A stretch of 64,000 bases of DNA from Aeromonas sobria (GCF_000820145.1 NZ_CDBW01000002.1:62001-126000), one strand, 5' to 3'; shown: positions 19,059 through 28,701, counted from the stretch's first letter. Translations and numbers: made by a program. The notes: generated by a model not told the origin, from the letters alone.

Positions 19059-20555
19059 TCACTTCATGGTCGGCATGGAGAACTCGGCACCACTGCGCAG
19101 GCTCTGGGGCCAGCGCGCCGTCACCGTCTTCATCCGGGTATAGAAGCGAACCCCGTCCGGCCCGTGCATATTGAGCGGCCCGAAGATGGAGCGCTTCCAG
19201 CCGCCAAAGCTGTGAAACGCCATCGGCACCGGAATGGGAACGTTCACCCCTACCATACCGACCTGCACCCGCGCCGTGAAGTCCCGCGCGGTGTCGCCAT
19301 CACAGGTAAAGATGGCGGTGCCGTTGCCGTACTCATGTTCGTTGATGAGGCGAAGTGCCGTCTCATAGTCCGGCGCCCGCACGATGGAGAGCACCGGGCC
19401 GAAAATCTCCTCGCGGTAGATCCGCATCTCTGGCGTCACCTCGTCAAACAGGCAACCACCGATAAAGTACCCCTCCTCGTGGTTCAGCGTACGACCATCG
19501 ACCCGCAGCATAGCCCCTTCGGCCACCCCCTGATCCACGTAACCGCGCACCTTGGCCAGATGCTCCTTGCTGATGAGCGGCCCCATTTCGCTCTCCGGGC
19601 TCTGGCCCAGCCCCGGGCCAACCCGCAGCTGTTCCACCAGCGGCGTCAGCTTGGCCACCAGCGCATCGGCGGTCTCGTCACCGACTACCACCGCTACAGA
19701 AATGGCCATGCAGCGCTCGCCCGCCGCCCCATAAGCGGCCCCCATCAGGGCGGAAACCGCCTGATCGAGATCCGCATCCGGCATCACCACCATGTGGTTC
19801 TTGGCGCCACCCAACGCCTGTACCCGTTTGCCGTGGGCCGAGGCGGTGGCATAGATGTACTGGGCGATGGGGGTGGAGCCAACAAACGACACGGCACCGA
19901 CCCGCGGATCGGTCAGCAGCACATCCACCACCTCCTTGTCACCGTTGACCACGTTGAGCACGCCGTCAGGCAGACCGGCCTCCTTGAGCAGCTCGGCCAT
20001 CCGCAGGGAGAGGGAGGGATCCTTCTCGGAGGGCTTCAGAATGAAGGTGTTGCCACAAGCGATGGCGACCGGGAACATCCAGAGCGGCACCATGGCCGGG
20101 AAGTTGAACGGGGTGATCCCTGCGCAGACCCCCACCGGCTGCATCATGGAGTAGCTGTCTACCCCGCGACCGACGTTGAGGGAGTGTTCCCCCTTGAGCA
20201 GATGGGGAATGCCGCAGGCAAACTCCACCACCTCCAGCCCGCGGGTCAGCTCACCCTGCGCGTCGGAAAAGACCTTGCCATGCTCGCGACTGATGAGTTG
20301 GGCCAGCTCATCCCTGTGCTGCTCCATCAACTCCTTGAAGCGGAAAAAGACCCGAGCCCGCACCAGCGGCGGGGTTTGCGACCACTCGGCAAAGGCGCGC
20401 TCGGCGATGGCAATCGCCTCCTGACACTCGGCGGCGCTCGACAGCCCGACGATCCCCTGCTGCTTGCCGCAGGCGGGATTGAAGATGGCACCCTGGCGCT
20501 CGCTGCGACTCTCCTGCAACTGGCCGTTGATGAAGTTGCTGACCCTGTATGTCAT
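19059..20555 (-). CDS. mmsA: CoA-acylating (methyl)malonate-semialdehyde dehydrogenase
   Basis: A 498-residue aldehyde dehydrogenase. The start is ATG 20555 preceded by GGAGG with 4 nt spacing. MmsA features: FGITPFNFPAM-type motif (CAGITPFNFPAMVPLWMFP), FVGSTPIAQYIY, and the catalytic Cys in GAAGERCMAISVA. The family converts malonate or methylmalonate semialdehyde to acetyl- or propionyl-CoA with NAD+ and CoA. It lies 81 bp downstream of the aminotransferase gene in the same direction. In that context the likely substrate is malonate semialdehyde made from beta-alanine, the role of BauC in Pseudomonas. Confidence 0.9.
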   Translation of the reverse strand: MTYRVSNFINGQLQESRSERQGAIFNPACGKQQGIVGLSSAAECQEAIAIAERAFAEWSQTPPLVRARVFFRFKELMEQHRDELAQLISREHGKVFSDAQGELTRGLEVVEFACGIPHLLKGEHSLNVGRGVDSYSMMQPVGVCAGITPFNFPAMVPLWMFPVAIACGNTFILKPSEKDPSLSLRMAELLKEAGLPDGVLNVVNGDKEVVDVLLTDPRVGAVSFVGSTPIAQYIYATASAHGKRVQALGGAKNHMVVMPDADLDQAVSALMGAAYGAAGERCMAISVAVVVGDETADALVAKLTPLVEQLRVGPGLGQSPESEMGPLISKEHLAKVRGYVDQGVAEGAMLRVDGRTLNHEEGYFIGGCLFDEVTPEMRIYREEIFGPVLSIVRAPDYETALRLINEHEYGNGTAIFTCDGDTARDFTARVQVGMVGVNVPIPVPMAFHSFGGWKRSIFGPLNMHGPDGVRFYTRMKTVTARWPQSLRSGAEFSMPTMK

Positions 20556-20636
20556 GTATCCTCCGTGATAACTGATGTGGTAATTGCGCTGAGCAAGACA
20601 ACGCAAGGCCCCGCCCGTGCGGGGCCATCAAATGGA

Positions 20637-21968
20637 TTAGGGTTGTGCCTGCAGGACATCCTGCAGCAGGGTGAAGAGATCGTCGATCTGGCTGCGCTCG
20701 ATGATGAGGGGCGGCGACAGGGCGATGATGTCGCCGGTGACGCGGACAAGCGCCCCCTTCTCGAAGCAGCGCACAAACACTTCATAAGCGCGCTTGCCCG
20801 GCGCATCCGGCATGGATTCCAGCTCGATGCCCGCCACCAGCCCGTAGTTGCGCACATCCTTCACATGCTTGCAGCCCTTCAGCGAATGGGCCGCCTCCTC
20901 CCAGTAGCCCGCCAGATCGGCGGCGCGGCAGAGCAAGTTCTCGTTGCGATAGATCTCGAGGGTCGCCAGCCCGGCGGCCGCAGCCACCGGATGGCCGGAG
21001 TAGGTGTAGCCGTGGAACAGCTCGATGGCCCCCTTGCCCGCCGCCATCATGTCGTCATAAATGTGCTTCTGCACCAGCACCGCTCCCATGGGAATGGCGC
21101 CGTTGGTGAGCCCCTTGGCGCAGGTGATCATGTCGGGGATGACATCGAACTCCTGGGCGGCGAAGGGGGAACCGAGGCGACCGAAACCGGTGATCACCTC
21201 GTCAAAAATCAGCAGGATGCCGTGTTTGGTACAGATCTCCCGCAACCGCTTGAGGTAGCCTTTGGGCGGCATCAACACGCCGGTACTGCCAGCGATGGGC
21301 TCGACGATCACCGCCGCGATATTGCTGGCATCGTGCAGGAAGACGATCTTCTCCAGCTCGTCGGCCAGCGCCACATCCTCCTCGGGCAGCCCTTTGGTGA
21401 AGGCGTTTTTGGCGATGTTGAGGGTATGCGGCAGATGATCCACCCCGGTCAGCAGGGAGCCGAACCACTTGCGGTTGCCGGGAATCCCCCCCACCGAGAT
21501 GCCACCAAAGCCGACCCCGTGATAGCCACGCTCGCGACCAATCAGCCGGGTGCGAGTGCCCTGACCGCGAGCCCGCTGCCAAGCCAGCGCGATTTTCAGC
21601 GCGGTATCGACCGATTCGGAGCCGGAGTTGGTATAGAAAACGTGGCCAAACCCCTTGGGGGCAATCTCCACCAGCCGGTTGGCCAGTTCAAACGGCAGGG
21701 GGTGGCCCATCTGGAATGTGGGAGCGAAATCGAGGTGGGAAATCTGCTGGGAGACCGCCTCGGCAATCTCGCGCCGACCATGGCCCGCGTTGCAACACCA
21801 GAGTCCGGCTGTGCCATCCAGTATCTTGCGGCCATCCTCTGAGTGATAATACATCCCCTCTGCCGACTTCAGGATGCGCGGCGCCGCCTTGAACTGCTGG
21901 TTGGCGGTGAACGGCATCCAGAAGGCGGACATGTCGGAGGGCGTATTGATGTCGCTGATCGGTTTCAT
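20637..21968 (-). CDS. bauA: Beta-alanine:pyruvate-type omega aminotransferase
   Basis: A 443-residue class III PLP aminotransferase. ATG 21968 is preceded by GAGG at 5 nt; a GTG two codons upstream is the alternative. The PLP-binding region shows NSGSESVDTALKIA, FDEVITGFGRLG and the Schiff-base Lys in CAKGLTNGAIPMGAV. The sequence is of the omega-amino acid:pyruvate type, including the start region FWMPFTANQQFK. The product malonate semialdehyde would be used by the mmsA product next door. It is divergent from the PuuR-like regulator. A polyamine:pyruvate specificity (SpuC-like) cannot be excluded. Confidence 0.88.
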   Translation of the reverse strand: MKPISDINTPSDMSAFWMPFTANQQFKAAPRILKSAEGMYYHSEDGRKILDGTAGLWCCNAGHGRREIAEAVSQQISHLDFAPTFQMGHPLPFELANRLVEIAPKGFGHVFYTNSGSESVDTALKIALAWQRARGQGTRTRLIGRERGYHGVGFGGISVGGIPGNRKWFGSLLTGVDHLPHTLNIAKNAFTKGLPEEDVALADELEKIVFLHDASNIAAVIVEPIAGSTGVLMPPKGYLKRLREICTKHGILLIFDEVITGFGRLGSPFAAQEFDVIPDMITCAKGLTNGAIPMGAVLVQKHIYDDMMAAGKGAIELFHGYTYSGHPVAAAAGLATLEIYRNENLLCRAADLAGYWEEAAHSLKGCKHVKDVRNYGLVAGIELESMPDAPGKRAYEVFVRCFEKGALVRVTGDIIALSPPLIIERSQIDDLFTLLQDVLQAQP

Positions 21969-21987
21969 GGTCACCTCATCCTTAAGG

Positions 21988-22136
21988 TGTTTAGCAACTG
22001 TCGGCCAATGCCTATTAAATTAAACACCTGAATCCATAAAAAAGGGCCCATTATCGCCCTGTCTGGTGCCACCCCTAGCTAGACGCATCAACAGGGTGGT
22101 ATAAGATATTTAACACAATTTTAATAATAGTAAACA
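21988..22136. promoter_or_regulatory. Candidate PuuR operators in the bauA-puuR divergent region
   Basis: Three sites share a core: TGTTTAGCA (21988-21996), ATTAAACA (22019-22026, the complement of TGTTTAAT) and AGTAAACA (22129-22136). They resemble the left half (TGTTCATT) of the E. coli PuuR site. The same words recur after puuR, before puuC. Confidence 0.5.
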
Positions 22137-22154
22137 GTCAAGGAGTGTCTATAG

Positions 22155-22697
22155 ATGGATATCGGTCACCGCCTCAAGGCGGTTCGCACCACGGCAGCCC
22201 TATCCCAGCGCGAGCTGGCCAAGCGCTCCGGTGTGACCAACGGATTTATCTCCCAGATCGAGAAAAATCAGGTGAGCCCCTCTGTCTCCTCCCTGCGCAA
22301 GGTGCTGGAAGGCATCCCCATGTCGCTGGCCAGCTTCTTCACCGAAGAGACCGAAATGAGCACAGAAGTGGTCTTCCGCGCCGCCGATATGCCGGATCTC
22401 GGCACCCACCCCATCAGCTACCGGCTGGTCGGGCATAGCCGTGCCAACCGCGCCATCGGCATGTTGCAGGAGGTGCTGCCACCGGGCGCCGACACCGGCG
22501 ACGACATGCTGAGCCACGAGGGTGAAGAGTGCGGCATCGTCATCAAGGGCGAAGTTGAAGTGACAGTGGGCGAGCAGATCTACCTGCTGGGCGCAGGAGA
22601 CGGCTACTACTTCGACAGCCGCACCCCCCACCGTTTTCGCAATAGTGGCGAGCAGGAGTGCATGCTGATTTCGGCCAACACACCCGCCAGTTTCTGA
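22155..22697 (+). CDS. puuR: XRE-cupin transcriptional regulator, PuuR-like
   Basis: A 180-residue protein. AGGAG at 22141-22145 precedes ATG 22155. Residues 8-62 form an XRE helix-turn-helix (LKAVRTTAALSQRELAKRS, GFISQIEKNQVSPSVSSLRK). Residues about 105-178 form a cupin domain (GEECGIVIKGEVEVTVGEQ, GDGYYFDSRTPHRFRN). This is the architecture of PuuR, the putrescine-responsive repressor. It sits between the divergent bauA-mmsA operon and the downstream puuC and probably controls both. Confidence 0.9.
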   Translation: MDIGHRLKAVRTTAALSQRELAKRSGVTNGFISQIEKNQVSPSVSSLRKVLEGIPMSLASFFTEETEMSTEVVFRAADMPDLGTHPISYRLVGHSRANRAIGMLQEVLPPGADTGDDMLSHEGEECGIVIKGEVEVTVGEQIYLLGAGDGYYFDSRTPHRFRNSGEQECMLISANTPASF

Positions 22698-22726
22698 CAT
22701 CCAGACGTGCGTCGGCAGGGAGCCAA

Positions 22727-22777
22727 TGTTTAATGAATTGTTACAAGATGGATTTACAAGCGGCAGGATGTTTAGCA
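22727..22777 (+). promoter_or_regulatory. Candidate PuuR operators before puuC
   Basis: TGTTTAAT (22727-22734) and TGTTTAGCA (22769-22777). The second is identical to the 9-mer at 21988-21996 beside bauA, and the first is the exact inverse complement of the site at 22019-22026. Confidence 0.5.
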
Positions 22778-22821
22778 TATTGATACGCGGAAACTGACTT
22801 TTGCCGGTTCAAGGAGTGAAC

Positions 22822-24318
22822 ATGAGTGACCTGACCCTGGCCCAGTGGCAACACAAGGCCGCCCATCTGACCCTGCCCTCGCAAGCCTTTATCAACGGCA
22901 GCTATCGGGATGCCGTCAATGGCGCCACCTTCGATTGCATCAACCCGGCCAACGGCAAGCTGCTGACCAAGGTGGCTGCCTGCGATGTCGCCGATGCCGA
23001 ACTGGCGGTGCAGGCCGCCCGTGATGCCTTCAACGACAAGCGCTGGAGCGGCCTGCCGCCGAAACAGCGCAAACTGATCATGCAGCGCTTCGCCGAGCTG
23101 ATGCGCCTCAACAAGGTGGAGCTGGCACTGCTGGAATCGCTGGATATGGGCAAACCCATCGGCGATGCCATGGGCTATGACGCCCCCGCCGCCGCCAACT
23201 GCATCGCCTGGAATGCCGAAGCGATCGACAAGATCTACGATCAGGTAGCCCCGGTGGAGGAGTCGGCCCTGGCGCTGGTGACCCGCGAAGCGCTCGGGGT
23301 GGTCGCCGCCATAGTGCCGTGGAACTTCCCGCTGGTGATGGCCTGCTGGAAGCTGGGGCCGGCGCTCGCCACCGGCAACTCGGTGATCCTCAAGCCTTCC
23401 GAAAAATCCCCGCTGACCGCCCTGCGCATCGCAGGTCTGGCCAAGGAGGCGGGCATTCCGGACGGGGTGTTCAACGTGCTGCCGGGCTTTGGCCATACCG
23501 TGGGTGAGGCGCTGGCCATGCACATGGATGTGGACTGCATCACCTTCACCGGCTCCACCAAGATTGGCAAACATCTGGTGCAGTGCTCCGGCAAATCCAA
23601 CCTCAAGCGCGCCTTTATGGAGTGCGGCGGCAAGAGCCCCAACATCATACTGGCGGATGCACCAGATCTGGACGCCGCGGCCAAGAGCGCCGCTGGCGCC
23701 ATCTTCTACAACCAGGGCGAGGTGTGTACCGCCGCCTCTCGCCTGCTGGTGCAAAACAGCATCAAACCGCAATTTATGGAGCGGCTGCTGGCCCATGCCA
23801 AGGAGTGGATTGCGGCCGACCCGCTCGATCCTGCCACCCGCATCGGCGCCATGGTGGACCACATCCAGATGGAGCAGGTGCTGCGCTATATCGAGATTGG
23901 CCAGCAGGAAGGAGCCAAACTGATTCTCGGCGGCAACCGCACCAACAGCGCGAGCGGCGGCTTCTACATCGAGCCCACCATCTTCGACGACGTGACCCCG
24001 CAGATGCGCATCTTCCGTGAGGAGATCTTCGGCCCTGTGCTGGCAGTGACCGGTTTCGATACCCTCGAAGAGGCCATTGCACTGGGCAACGACAGCGACT
24101 ACGGGCTGGCGGCGGCAATCTGGACGGCGGATCTCAACAAGGCGGTGAAAGGCTCCCGCGCCCTGCGCGCCGGCACCGTGTTCGTCAACAACTGGGATGG
24201 CGGCGACATGACCATGCCGTTCGGTGGATTCAAACAGTCCGGCAATGGCCGCGACAAGTCGCTCCATGCACTGGAGAAGTACACCGAGCTGAAAAGCACC
24301 TGGATTCAGCTGGAATAA
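22822..24318 (+). CDS. puuC: Gamma-glutamyl-gamma-aminobutyraldehyde / aminoaldehyde dehydrogenase
   Basis: A 498-residue NAD(P)+ aldehyde dehydrogenase (E. coli PuuC has 495). ATG 22822 follows AAGGAG with 5 nt spacing. Visible motifs are VPWNFPLVMACWKLGPALA, FTGSTKIGKHLV, the catalytic Glu in MECGGKSPNIIL and the catalytic Cys in NQGEVCTAASRLLV. PuuC/KauB enzymes oxidise aminoaldehydes from polyamines, including 3-aminopropionaldehyde to beta-alanine. That would feed the aminotransferase and mmsA product encoded on the other side of puuR. Confidence 0.92.
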   Translation: MSDLTLAQWQHKAAHLTLPSQAFINGSYRDAVNGATFDCINPANGKLLTKVAACDVADAELAVQAARDAFNDKRWSGLPPKQRKLIMQRFAELMRLNKVELALLESLDMGKPIGDAMGYDAPAAANCIAWNAEAIDKIYDQVAPVEESALALVTREALGVVAAIVPWNFPLVMACWKLGPALATGNSVILKPSEKSPLTALRIAGLAKEAGIPDGVFNVLPGFGHTVGEALAMHMDVDCITFTGSTKIGKHLVQCSGKSNLKRAFMECGGKSPNIILADAPDLDAAAKSAAGAIFYNQGEVCTAASRLLVQNSIKPQFMERLLAHAKEWIAADPLDPATRIGAMVDHIQMEQVLRYIEIGQQEGAKLILGGNRTNSASGGFYIEPTIFDDVTPQMRIFREEIFGPVLAVTGFDTLEEAIALGNDSDYGLAAAIWTADLNKAVKGSRALRAGTVFVNNWDGGDMTMPFGGFKQSGNGRDKSLHALEKYTELKSTWIQLE

Positions 24319-24343
24319 CCCCACCAAACAACACTATCGGATC

Positions 24344-24376
24344 AAAAAGGGGGAAATATCCCCCTTTTGCATTTTT
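24344..24376 (+). terminator. Intrinsic terminator after puuC
   Basis: AAAAGGGGG (24345-24353) pairs with CCCCCTTTT (24360-24368), followed by GCATTTTT. Confidence 0.85.
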
Positions 24377-24422
24377 GGCCTTCCATCACAGAGCTCAATC
24401 CTTATAATGACAAATAGCCAAC

Positions 24423-24614
24423 ATGTTAAATATAAAGACAAAAATGCTATTTTTTCTGGGAAGCGTCGTTTTTCTGGTGATCGGTTTGCCCCTGCTGTTC
24501 TTCGTGCTGGGGCACGGCGAGGCCTACGTGACCTGGGGCCCCTGGATCTCCGCCATCGCCCTGATGCTGTGGCTGTTGATGGATGTCGACAAGATCCGCC
24601 GCGGTAAAGGCTGA
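24423..24614 (+). CDS. Small hydrophobic protein, hypothetical
   Basis: A 63-residue frame with two predicted membrane helices (FFLGSVVFLVIGLPLLFFVL and WISAIALMLWLLM) and a basic tail (DKIRRGKG). A perfect TATAAT at 24403-24408 would give a very short leader. I see no good ribosome site before ATG 24423 or before the alternative ATG 24444. The sequence is protein-like and ends in a positively charged cytoplasmic tail, but I recognise no family. Confidence 0.5.
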   Translation: MLNIKTKMLFFLGSVVFLVIGLPLLFFVLGHGEAYVTWGPWISAIALMLWLLMDVDKIRRGKG

Positions 24615-24739
24615 CCGGCCAGCCACGAGCTCCCTTCCCCTCAAACTTCGTTTATTCGCTTCTTTCCCCGCAAAAGGATCGCTACACTGATTTTTTGCGA
24701 TGTTTTCCCGCATCCAACGCTTCAGTAAAGGTCATCCCC

Positions 24740-25636
24740 ATGCCGCAACAGATCCAGCGTCAGGGCGTCATCTACGCCATGTGCGCCTATACCCTTTGGG
24801 GCATAGCCCCCATCTATTTCAAGACCCTCTCTGCCGTCCCGGCCGCTGAGATCCTGACCCACCGGATGATCTGGTCCTGCGCCTTGCTGATGGTGCTGAC
24901 CCTGCTCGGTCGCCAGTGGCACAAGGTGCAGGCAGTGCTGCGCCAGCCAAAAGTGTTGCTGACACTGGCGTTTACCTCGGTCACCGTCGGTGGCAACTGG
25001 CTGCTGTTTATCTGGGCCATCAACAACGGCCACATGCTGGATGCCAGCCTCGGCTACTACATCAACCCGCTGTTCAACGTGCTGCTGGGGATGGTGTTTC
25101 TGAGCGAAAAGCTGCGCCGCCTGCAGTGGTGGGCGGTCGCACTGGCCTTTGCCGGGGTTGCGATCCAGCTCATCGCCTTTGGTTCCCTGCCCTGGATTGC
25201 GCTGGTGCTGGCGTCGAGCTTCGCCATCTATGGTCTGGTGCGCAAAAAACTGGCCCTCGATGCCCTCACCGGTCTGCTGATCGAAACCATGATCATGCTG
25301 CCGCCAGCGGCCATCTATCTGTGGGGTTTCGCCGACAGTCCCACCAGCCATCTCACAGAAAATGATTGGCACCTCAACCTGCTGCTGATCGCCGCTGGCG
25401 CCGTCACCACGGCCCCTCTGCTCTGCTTTACCGCTGCGGCAACCCGGCTCAAACTCTCCACCTTGGGCTTCTTTCAGTACATAGGCCCCAGTTTGATGTT
25501 CATTCTCGCGGTCACCCTCTACGGGGAAGAGTTGGCGATAGACAAGCAGCTCACCTTCGCCTGCATCTGGAGCGCGCTGGTACTGTTTAGCCTTGATGGC
25601 CTGCGTCGAGGCAGAGCTGTGCCAAAACAGGCATAA
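24740..25636 (+). CDS. rarD: EamA-family transporter RarD
   Basis: A 298-residue membrane protein with ten predicted helices in two EamA repeats. The start ATG 24740 (MPQQIQRQG) follows AAAGG by 8 nt and aligns with RarD; the 15-codon extension upstream does not. RarD hallmarks are YTLWGIAPIYFK near residue 17 and AEILTHRMIWS. The family belongs to the drug/metabolite transporter superfamily; the E. coli name comes from chloramphenicol sensitivity and the substrate is not established. Confidence 0.9.
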   Translation: MPQQIQRQGVIYAMCAYTLWGIAPIYFKTLSAVPAAEILTHRMIWSCALLMVLTLLGRQWHKVQAVLRQPKVLLTLAFTSVTVGGNWLLFIWAINNGHMLDASLGYYINPLFNVLLGMVFLSEKLRRLQWWAVALAFAGVAIQLIAFGSLPWIALVLASSFAIYGLVRKKLALDALTGLLIETMIMLPPAAIYLWGFADSPTSHLTENDWHLNLLLIAAGAVTTAPLLCFTAAATRLKLSTLGFFQYIGPSLMFILAVTLYGEELAIDKQLTFACIWSALVLFSLDGLRRGRAVPKQA

Positions 25637-25652
25637 CGCCACCTACCCTCTG

Positions 25653-25681
25653 CCCCGGCTCATCAGCCGGGGTTCTTTTTT
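25653..25681 (+). terminator. Intrinsic terminator after rarD
   Basis: CCCCGGCT (25653-25660), CATC loop, AGCCGGGG (25665-25672), then TTCTTTTTT. Confidence 0.9.
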
Positions 25682-25823
25682 GCACCACCCGCCCCCTACT
25701 GACAACTACCTCCCGCGCACCAGCGCCGACAGCCGGCTACCTGACGATCCAAAGGCCACATCCGAGTCATATCCTCCTCACAGAGAGCTATGCTATCCAT
25801 GAACGGAGCCGAATGGAGGCAAC

Positions 25824-27443
25824 ATGCTCAAGCACATTCACGACAGATCCCTGCTTTTTGGCCAGGTTCTGGGGATCATGGTCATTATCACGCTGATCTC
25901 CATCAGCTTTTTCGGGCTTTACTCGGTCCGGAGCGCAGCCGACCAGATGGGACAGGGGAAGGACGTGGTGGCCGATATTCTGCCGCCGCCCCTCTACCTC
26001 ATCGAATCCCAATTGCAGGTCTACACCCTGCTCCATGCCAAACCGGAGGAGCGGGAGGCGTTGCTGCAAACCCTCACCCGGCTGCAGCAAGAGTTCGAGA
26101 GCCGCAACCGCTTCTGGCAAGATAGCAAACTGAACGAGCCCCTCAGGGAGCTGCTGTTGGGGGAGCAAAAAGTGCAGGGGGAGCTGTTCTGGCAACTGCT
26201 CAACGCCCAGTTTGTCCCCGCCATCAAGGCGGGGGATCTGACGCAGGCGGGAGCGATTGCCGCGCGCCTGCACACCCTCTATAACGCCCACCGGCTGGGA
26301 GTGGATGCCACCGTCATCAGCGGCAACCAGTATGCCGCCGAGCAGATGGCCCATCTCGCCAGCACCACCCAACTCTGTTACGGCCTGTTGCTGTGCGCCG
26401 CACTGCTGGGTGCCGGGCTCATCTTCTGGCTGGGACGGCCGACCCAACAGCGACTGCTGGCCGCCGGCAAAGCCACCGCCGCAATCGCCAAAGGGGAGCT
26501 GAACAGCCCCATGCCGGAGCCGGGTCTTGATGCCATCGGTGAACTGATCCGCCAGATCGGGGCAATGCGCGACCAGCTGGCCACTCTGGTGGCGTCGCTG
26601 CAGCGCAGCGCCAGCACGCTGGATGATCGCGCCACCAACCTGACAGCCATGGCACAGCGCCACGCAGATGACAGTGAGGCACAGGTTGGGGCGGCCCAAC
26701 ATATCGAGCAGGCCATCGAACAGCTCACCCACGCCATCGAGCAGGCAGGTAGCCAACTGCATCAAGTGGGGGAGCAGACCCTCCAGTCCGCCACCCGCGC
26801 ACAAGAAGCCACGCACGCTATTCACACCGTTGAACAGGTGATCGAGGAACAAGCGGCGGGGGTGAAACGGGTATCTCGCACCATTTCGGATCTGACCGGG
26901 CTCTCGCAGCAAATTGCCGGGCTGGCTGGCGCTATCCACGGCATTGCGGAACAGACCAATCTACTGGCGCTCAATGCCGCCATCGAAGCGGCGCGGGCTG
27001 GCGAACAAGGGCGTGGTTTTGCCGTGGTTGCCGATGAGGTGCGCTCGCTGGCGACCCGCACCGGCAGCGCCACCACCGAGATCAACACCATCATCGGCAA
27101 GATCCAGGATGTCAGCCTGCGCGCCGCCAGCGAGATGGATGCCGAGCTGGCTCGGGTCGAACAGGCGGTCACCCACGCGATGACGGCGCGCCAGAGCGTC
27201 GCCCGGATCGGACAGAGCTGCGAGGCGATCAACCAGCGCATTGCCCAGGTCGATCAGCTGATGAGCGATGAGACCCGTCTCATTCAGGGGATTAATCATC
27301 AGGTCAGCGAGATGTCCCGGCTGGCGGCCGAGGTCAACCAGAGTGCCAGTCACGCCGCCGAAGAGGCGACCATGGTCGCCCAGCACGCCCGTATCCTGAC
27401 CAAGCAGACTCGCCACTTCCATCTCGACACCACCCACCATTGA
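25824..27443 (+). CDS. Methyl-accepting chemotaxis protein
   Basis: A 539-residue chemoreceptor; GGAGG stands 4 nt before ATG 25824. Topology: membrane helix about 14-34 ([18 protein letters not shown]), a periplasmic helical sensor of about 150 residues, a second membrane helix about 183-203 ([19 protein letters not shown]), a HAMP-like linker, then the signalling domain. The kinase-control hairpin reads [18 protein letters not shown] followed by [14 protein letters not shown], which is diagnostic. The ligand is unknown. No chemotaxis genes are adjacent, and no CheR-binding pentapeptide is seen at the C-terminus (ends HFHLDTTHH). Confidence 0.93.
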   Translation: MLKHIHDRSLLFGQVLGIMVIITLISISFFGLYSVRSAADQMGQGKDVVADILPPPLYLIESQLQVYTLLHAKPEEREALLQTLTRLQQEFESRNRFWQDSKLNEPLRELLLGEQKVQGELFWQLLNAQFVPAIKAGDLTQAGAIAARLHTLYNAHRLGVDATVISGNQYAAEQMAHLASTTQLCYGLLLCAALLGAGLIFWLGRPTQQRLLAAGKATAAIAKGELNSPMPEPGLDAIGELIRQIGAMRDQLATLVASLQRSASTLDDRATNLTAMAQRHADDSEAQVGAAQHIEQAIEQLTHAIEQAGSQLHQVGEQTLQSATRAQEATHAIHTVEQVIEEQAAGVKRVSRTISDLTGLSQQIAGLAGAIHGIAEQTNLLALNAAIEAARAGEQGRGFAVVADEVRSLATRTGSATTEINTIIGKIQDVSLRAASEMDAELARVEQAVTHAMTARQSVARIGQSCEAINQRIAQVDQLMSDETRLIQGINHQVSEMSRLAAEVNQSASHAAEEATMVAQHARILTKQTRHFHLDTTHH

Positions 27444-27565
27444 TCCCCGGCGCTGACGGGAGTCAGCGCCCCATTTTCCTCTGCGTTGGCAAAATGGGTA
27501 GCATTGGACTCCATGAGGGAATAGGATCCGCCCCTCTAAAAAACCAACTACAAGGATCAACTGAC

Positions 27566-28675
27566 ATGAATCGAAAATGGTCGCTCCCCATCGTGGCACT
27601 CGCGGGGGGAGCGTTACTCTGGCTTGGCAACACCTTTGGTATGAAATGGGCTCTGATGGCCCTGATCGGATTCGGCTTCGGCTTCACCCTCTCCTTCAGC
27701 CGCTTCGGCATCGTCTTCGGTTGGCGCGAAATGCTGACCAAGCGCAACAGTTACTATGTGCGGGTTCACCTGCTCACCATCGCCATCGAAATTCTGCTGT
27801 TCACCTGTTTCCTCTCCTTTAGTCACGCCCTGTTTGGCGATGCCATGGTGGGCAACGTGATGGCTATCGGCATTCCTTTCATCGTCGGAGCCTTCCTGTT
27901 CGGCATCGGCATGCAGCTGGCAGGCGTCTGCGCCACCGGTACTCTCTACTGCTGTGGCGAGGGGCAACCCCGCTTCTGGCTGGTGCTGATCTGCTACGGC
28001 ATCGGCACCCTCATCAGCAACCAGTTCCGGCCTGAACTGACCGCCACCTTCTCCAGTCATGTGGTATTGGCCAAAGACCTGACCGGCAATATCTGGAGCG
28101 GCATGCTGCTCAACCTGGCGCTGGTCGCCGTGCTGTTCATGCTGTTTCGCAACAGCGAACTCAAGCGCACCGGCGAGCTCAAGCCTCTCTTCAGCGGTGG
28201 CAATCTGTTCTGGCGCGATGGCCGCTTCACCGTGCTGACCGGCGGCATCATCATCGCCCTGCTCAACTCGGCAGTGGTCGCCCTGCACGGCTCGGCCTGG
28301 ACCATCACCGGCGCCGTCTATGACATGGCGCTGCGCGGCGCCTCCCTGTTTGGCCTGTTCGAGGGGAACCCGAAACTGGCCCAGCCGCTCTTTATCAACC
28401 CCATGGTCGGCATGTTCTGGCTCGGCATTCTGGGGGCCATGCTGGCGCGCTGCCTGAGCGGTGGCGGCAACTTCGCCCCGATGCGGCTCGGCAACAGTCT
28501 GGCATCCATCATTGGCGGCCTGCTGATGGGGATGGGGGCCATGTACGCCGCCTGCAACCTCGGCGGCTTCTTTGATGGCACAGCGTCTGGCAGCCTGCAC
28601 GGCTGGGTCTGGATGTTGATGGCACTGGCAGGCAGCCTGATCGGCATTCGCCTGCGCCCGCTGTTCGGGCTGTGA
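27566..28675 (+). CDS. YeeE/YedE-family membrane transporter (sulfur-compound transport family)
   Basis: A 369-residue polytopic protein with about nine to ten hydrophobic helices. ATG 27566 follows AAGGA. YeeE/YedE signatures include GFGFGFTLSFSRFGI near the N-terminus, GIGMQLAGVCATGTLYCCG near 120 and a second ARCLSGGGNFAP / GAMYAACNLGGFF half. Conserved cysteines sit within the repeated helices, as in the thiosulfate transporter TsuA of this family. The linked chemoreceptor has its own promoter region, so functional linkage is not shown. Confidence 0.85.
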   Translation: MNRKWSLPIVALAGGALLWLGNTFGMKWALMALIGFGFGFTLSFSRFGIVFGWREMLTKRNSYYVRVHLLTIAIEILLFTCFLSFSHALFGDAMVGNVMAIGIPFIVGAFLFGIGMQLAGVCATGTLYCCGEGQPRFWLVLICYGIGTLISNQFRPELTATFSSHVVLAKDLTGNIWSGMLLNLALVAVLFMLFRNSELKRTGELKPLFSGGNLFWRDGRFTVLTGGIIIALLNSAVVALHGSAWTITGAVYDMALRGASLFGLFEGNPKLAQPLFINPMVGMFWLGILGAMLARCLSGGGNFAPMRLGNSLASIIGGLLMGMGAMYAACNLGGFFDGTASGSLHGWVWMLMALAGSLIGIRLRPLFGL

Positions 28676-28701
28676 CACGCGACATCGCCAGCACATCATA
28701 G

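Noticed and set aside
19164-21842. An 892-codon plus-strand open frame antisense to mmsA and bauA
   Set aside because: His/Gly/Arg-rich composition without domains, opposite two clear enzymes; a coding shadow.
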